DNA of 5,818 bases. Source: Magnetococcales bacterium. Lineage in GTDB: Bacteria > Pseudomonadota > Magnetococcia > Magnetococcales > Magnetaquicoccaceae. This document shows positions 3,994-5,818 of the stretch, piece after piece (positions within the stretch are counted from its first letter, which is position 1; every line of letters starts with the position of its first letter). Where the stretch lies: the NCBI GenBank assembly GCA_015228895.1, contig JADGCR010000142.1:1-5818 (forward strand), given 5' to 3'. Below the pieces are notes generated by a model that was not told the origin of the DNA, searched no databases, and worked only from the letters and a program-made list of their open reading frames with translations. The translations under genes were made by a program, and so were the position numbers.

Positions 3994-5818
3994 ATGAGTG
4001 CGACCCATCCCATGGAACCGTTTCTTGCCTGCCCGAAATGTGGTCAGGCACTGCAAAATGCGCGCTGCGTGGGATGCCATGTCCCGTATCCCAGGGACGA
4101 AAACGGCATCTTCCGCCTCACGGAAAACCGGGATTTCTATTTCCGCGAAAAGATGCCCAAAGAGGCGTTGCAACGCATCAACCAGGCACCGGATATCCTG
4201 AAAACCTGCTACCAGGTCTTCAAACACGAACTGCAATGGAAATACGATTTCTACGCCCTGGACCAGAACCGGGGCGTCGGCACCCTGTTGAGCCGGCTGA
4301 ACCGGAACACGGTCGCGCTGGACTATGGCGCGGGATGGGGCAATCTGACCAAATTCATGGCCCACTTCGCCCGGCACGTCTTCTCCATGGACATGACCTA
4401 CGAAAGCCTGCACTTCTGTCAGAGAACCGGCCCGGACAACATCACCTTTCTCCACGGCGGCGACGGGGCGCTGCTCCCGTTCCGGAACAACAGTCTGGAT
4501 CTGGTGGTGCTCAACGGAGTACTGGAGTGGCTGCCGGAATACCTGACCAAGGGAGATCCCCGCGAGGTGCAGCTGGCCTTCCTGCGCAACATCCGCAACA
4601 TTCTGAAACCCGATGGACAACTCTTCATCGGCATCGAACACCGCTACGGTCTGGTCTATTTTCTCGGTCTGCCCGATGAGCATACCGAAATCAAATACGG
4701 CACCATCCTGCCGCGGCCCCTGGCCAATTTCGTTTCCCGACACAAATTCAACAAACCCTATCGCACCTACACCTATGGCAAACGGGGCTACCGGGAACTG
4801 CTGGAGGAGGCCGGATTCGCCGATATCGGCTTCGACATCCCCGACCCGGATTACCGGGACATCGCCGCCATCCACCTGCTGGACAACCCCGGCCACGGCC
4901 AGCAACTCAAAGGGCTGAAACGGCTGCTGCCCCACTCGTATTTGATCCGCACCAACGCCCGGGCGCAAAGTCTGCTGGAGACCATCCTGGCGGCCAACAA
5001 CGAATCCCGGCAGGCGGTGCGCAGCATCGAAAACCGCAATCAAAAAAGCACCTTGATCGTCAAAACCCAAAGCACCCTCTACAAAATCCCCACCTCCCAA
5101 AACGCCGGAGCGCGACTGCGCAAGGAGGCCGATACCGTCGCGCAACTGCAACGGGACCCCACCCTGGGACGCTTCATCCTCCCGATGCGCTGCCTGGAGG
5201 TGGACGGTCTGCCCGTTCAGGCCATTCCCCTGGTGCCAACCGGCCAGACACCCAGAACGCACGACCTGGAAATCTTTTTCCGCCACCAACGGGAGACCGC
5301 CCTCCCCCTGCCCGCCAGCACTCTGCTGGTCTACCCCAACGTGGCCTTGTTCCTGGAGTACAACGGGCGCGCCCCCCTGCTGGAACAGATCCGCGCCTTC
5401 CTCGGAGAACAGCCCGTACCCTGTGCCCGCATGCACGGCGACCTGCACTCCGGACACCTGCTCTCCACCCCGGAGGGTTTGAAAATCATCGACTGGAGCT
5501 TCCACGCCCCCCGGCAACCCCTCCACAGCGACCACCTGCATTTGATGGTTTCGGAAGAGCGTTTCCGCACCGGCCAGGATGAGGTCACGGTGCTCTCCCG
5601 GCTGCTGCTGGACGCGGCGGGCCTCTCGCCGGACAACCCGTTCCGGCACCATGCCCCCCTGTTGCAGACCCTGCCCACCCAGGTGGTGCTCCTCTACGCG
5701 CTGCAACATCTCGAAAACCGGATGGGCCGCTTCCAGAACATCGCCGCGATCTTTCACGCGTCCAATCAAAGATTTCTGCAAACCATTGGGCTGATCGAAC
5801 GTTTCGTGCAGAAAATCT
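3994..5818 (+). CDS. Zinc-ribbon / SAM methyltransferase / APH-like kinase fusion, cut by window edge
   Basis: At least 608 residues with no stop before the right edge. Domains seen: a CPKC-x8-CVGC knuckle (Cys13, 16, 25, 28), probably zinc-binding; a class I methyltransferase with motif I LDYGAGWGN (109-117), acidic Asp133 after strand two, a GDGALLPF-type motif (156-163) and LDLVVLNGVLEW (168-179), closing with an RGYRELLEEAGF segment; then an aminoglycoside/choline-kinase-like domain from about 350, with candidate ATP Lys364 and Glu378, catalytic-loop HGDLHSGH (481-488, Asp483) and IIDW (498-501, Asp500). His488 replaces the usual metal-binding Asn. Likely role: methylating and phosphorylating a sugar, lipid-linked glycan or related small molecule (inference from neighbouring glycosyltransferase and nonulosonic acid genes). 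The order methyltransferase then kinase resembles WbdD, which caps O-antigen chains, but WbdD has no zinc ribbon that I know of. Start: ATG 3994 with GGAG upstream. No signal peptide or membrane segment is visible. Confidence 0.87.
   Translation, partial: MSATHPMEPFLACPKCGQALQNARCVGCHVPYPRDENGIFRLTENRDFYFREKMPKEALQRINQAPDILKTCYQVFKHELQWKYDFYALDQNRGVGTLLSRLNRNTVALDYGAGWGNLTKFMAHFARHVFSMDMTYESLHFCQRTGPDNITFLHGGDGALLPFRNNSLDLVVLNGVLEWLPEYLTKGDPREVQLAFLRNIRNILKPDGQLFIGIEHRYGLVYFLGLPDEHTEIKYGTILPRPLANFVSRHKFNKPYRTYTYGKRGYRELLEEAGFADIGFDIPDPDYRDIAAIHLLDNPGHGQQLKGLKRLLPHSYLIRTNARAQSLLETILAANNESRQAVRSIENRNQKSTLIVKTQSTLYKIPTSQNAGARLRKEADTVAQLQRDPTLGRFILPMRCLEVDGLPVQAIPLVPTGQTPRTHDLEIFFRHQRETALPLPASTLLVYPNVALFLEYNGRAPLLEQIRAFLGEQPVPCARMHGDLHSGHLLSTPEGLKIIDWSFHAPRQPLHSDHLHLMVSEERFRTGQDEVTVLSRLLLDAAGLSPDNPFRHHAPLLQTLPTQVVLLYALQHLENRMGRFQNIAAIFHASNQRFLQTIGLIERFVQKI

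Noticed and set aside
3752..3997. 81-codon plus-strand frame in the intergenic region as a real gene
   Set aside because: TTG start without Shine-Dalgarno, sits on the inverted repeats and promoter candidate, and shows no domain or transmembrane pattern. Only its last 10 codons are kept, as a possible leader peptide.
3958..5781. 607-codon open frame on the minus strand opposite the methyltransferase-kinase gene
   Set aside because: It lies antisense to a gene with clear domain motifs. Its translation is rich in V, Q, G, D and E with no recognisable motif, as expected for the shadow of a GC-rich gene.
3994..5818. Calling the fusion protein WbdD or an aminoglycoside resistance enzyme
   Set aside because: Only domain order is shared with WbdD. 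The HGD...IIDW core is common to many small-molecule kinases, and the locus points to glycan chemistry rather than resistance.

Overview
The window looks like part of a surface-glycan or flagellin-glycan biosynthesis locus from a GC-rich bacterium. It is probably a Gram-negative proteobacterium, because the gene families and the mixture of Shine-Dalgarno and sigma70-like signals fit, but the sequence does not fix the genus. It holds five protein genes, two of them cut by the window edges. I see no RNA gene, CRISPR array, insertion sequence or origin.

Left half, minus strand (2343 down to 1): three tightly packed genes read as one operon. First is a NeuB-family, PEP-condensing nonulosonic (sialic-like) acid synthase of unusually short length. 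A short-chain dehydrogenase (SDR) with an NADP-type cofactor signature follows 7 bases later. A second SDR with an NAD-type signature then starts at an ATGA overlap and runs off the left edge. The synthase indicates a nonulosonic acid such as a neuraminic, legionaminic or pseudaminic derivative. The two SDRs probably tailor the sugar or its precursor. No cytidylyltransferase (NeuA type) or epimerase (NeuC type) is in view.

Middle: a divergent intergenic region (2344-2515) holds candidate promoters for both directions. A GT-B, family-4-like glycosyltransferase follows on the plus strand (about 2516-3655).

Right half: a gene-free stretch (3656-3993) has an extremely AT-rich core (19 G/C in 120 bases, 3661-3780), two interlocking inverted repeats, repeated TGACGCA motifs and a candidate promoter. 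It leads to a large multidomain gene (3994 to beyond 5818) that joins a small zinc-ribbon-like knuckle, a class I SAM methyltransferase and an APH/choline-kinase-like phosphotransferase. In the kinase part the usual metal-binding Asn of the HGDxxxxN motif is His.

Taken together, the left operon would make or modify a sialic-like sugar, the glycosyltransferase would place a sugar on the glycan, and the methyltransferase-kinase would decorate it. That last protein has the same order of activities as the O-antigen chain-capping enzyme WbdD, an analogy by architecture only. It is the most interesting object in the window.
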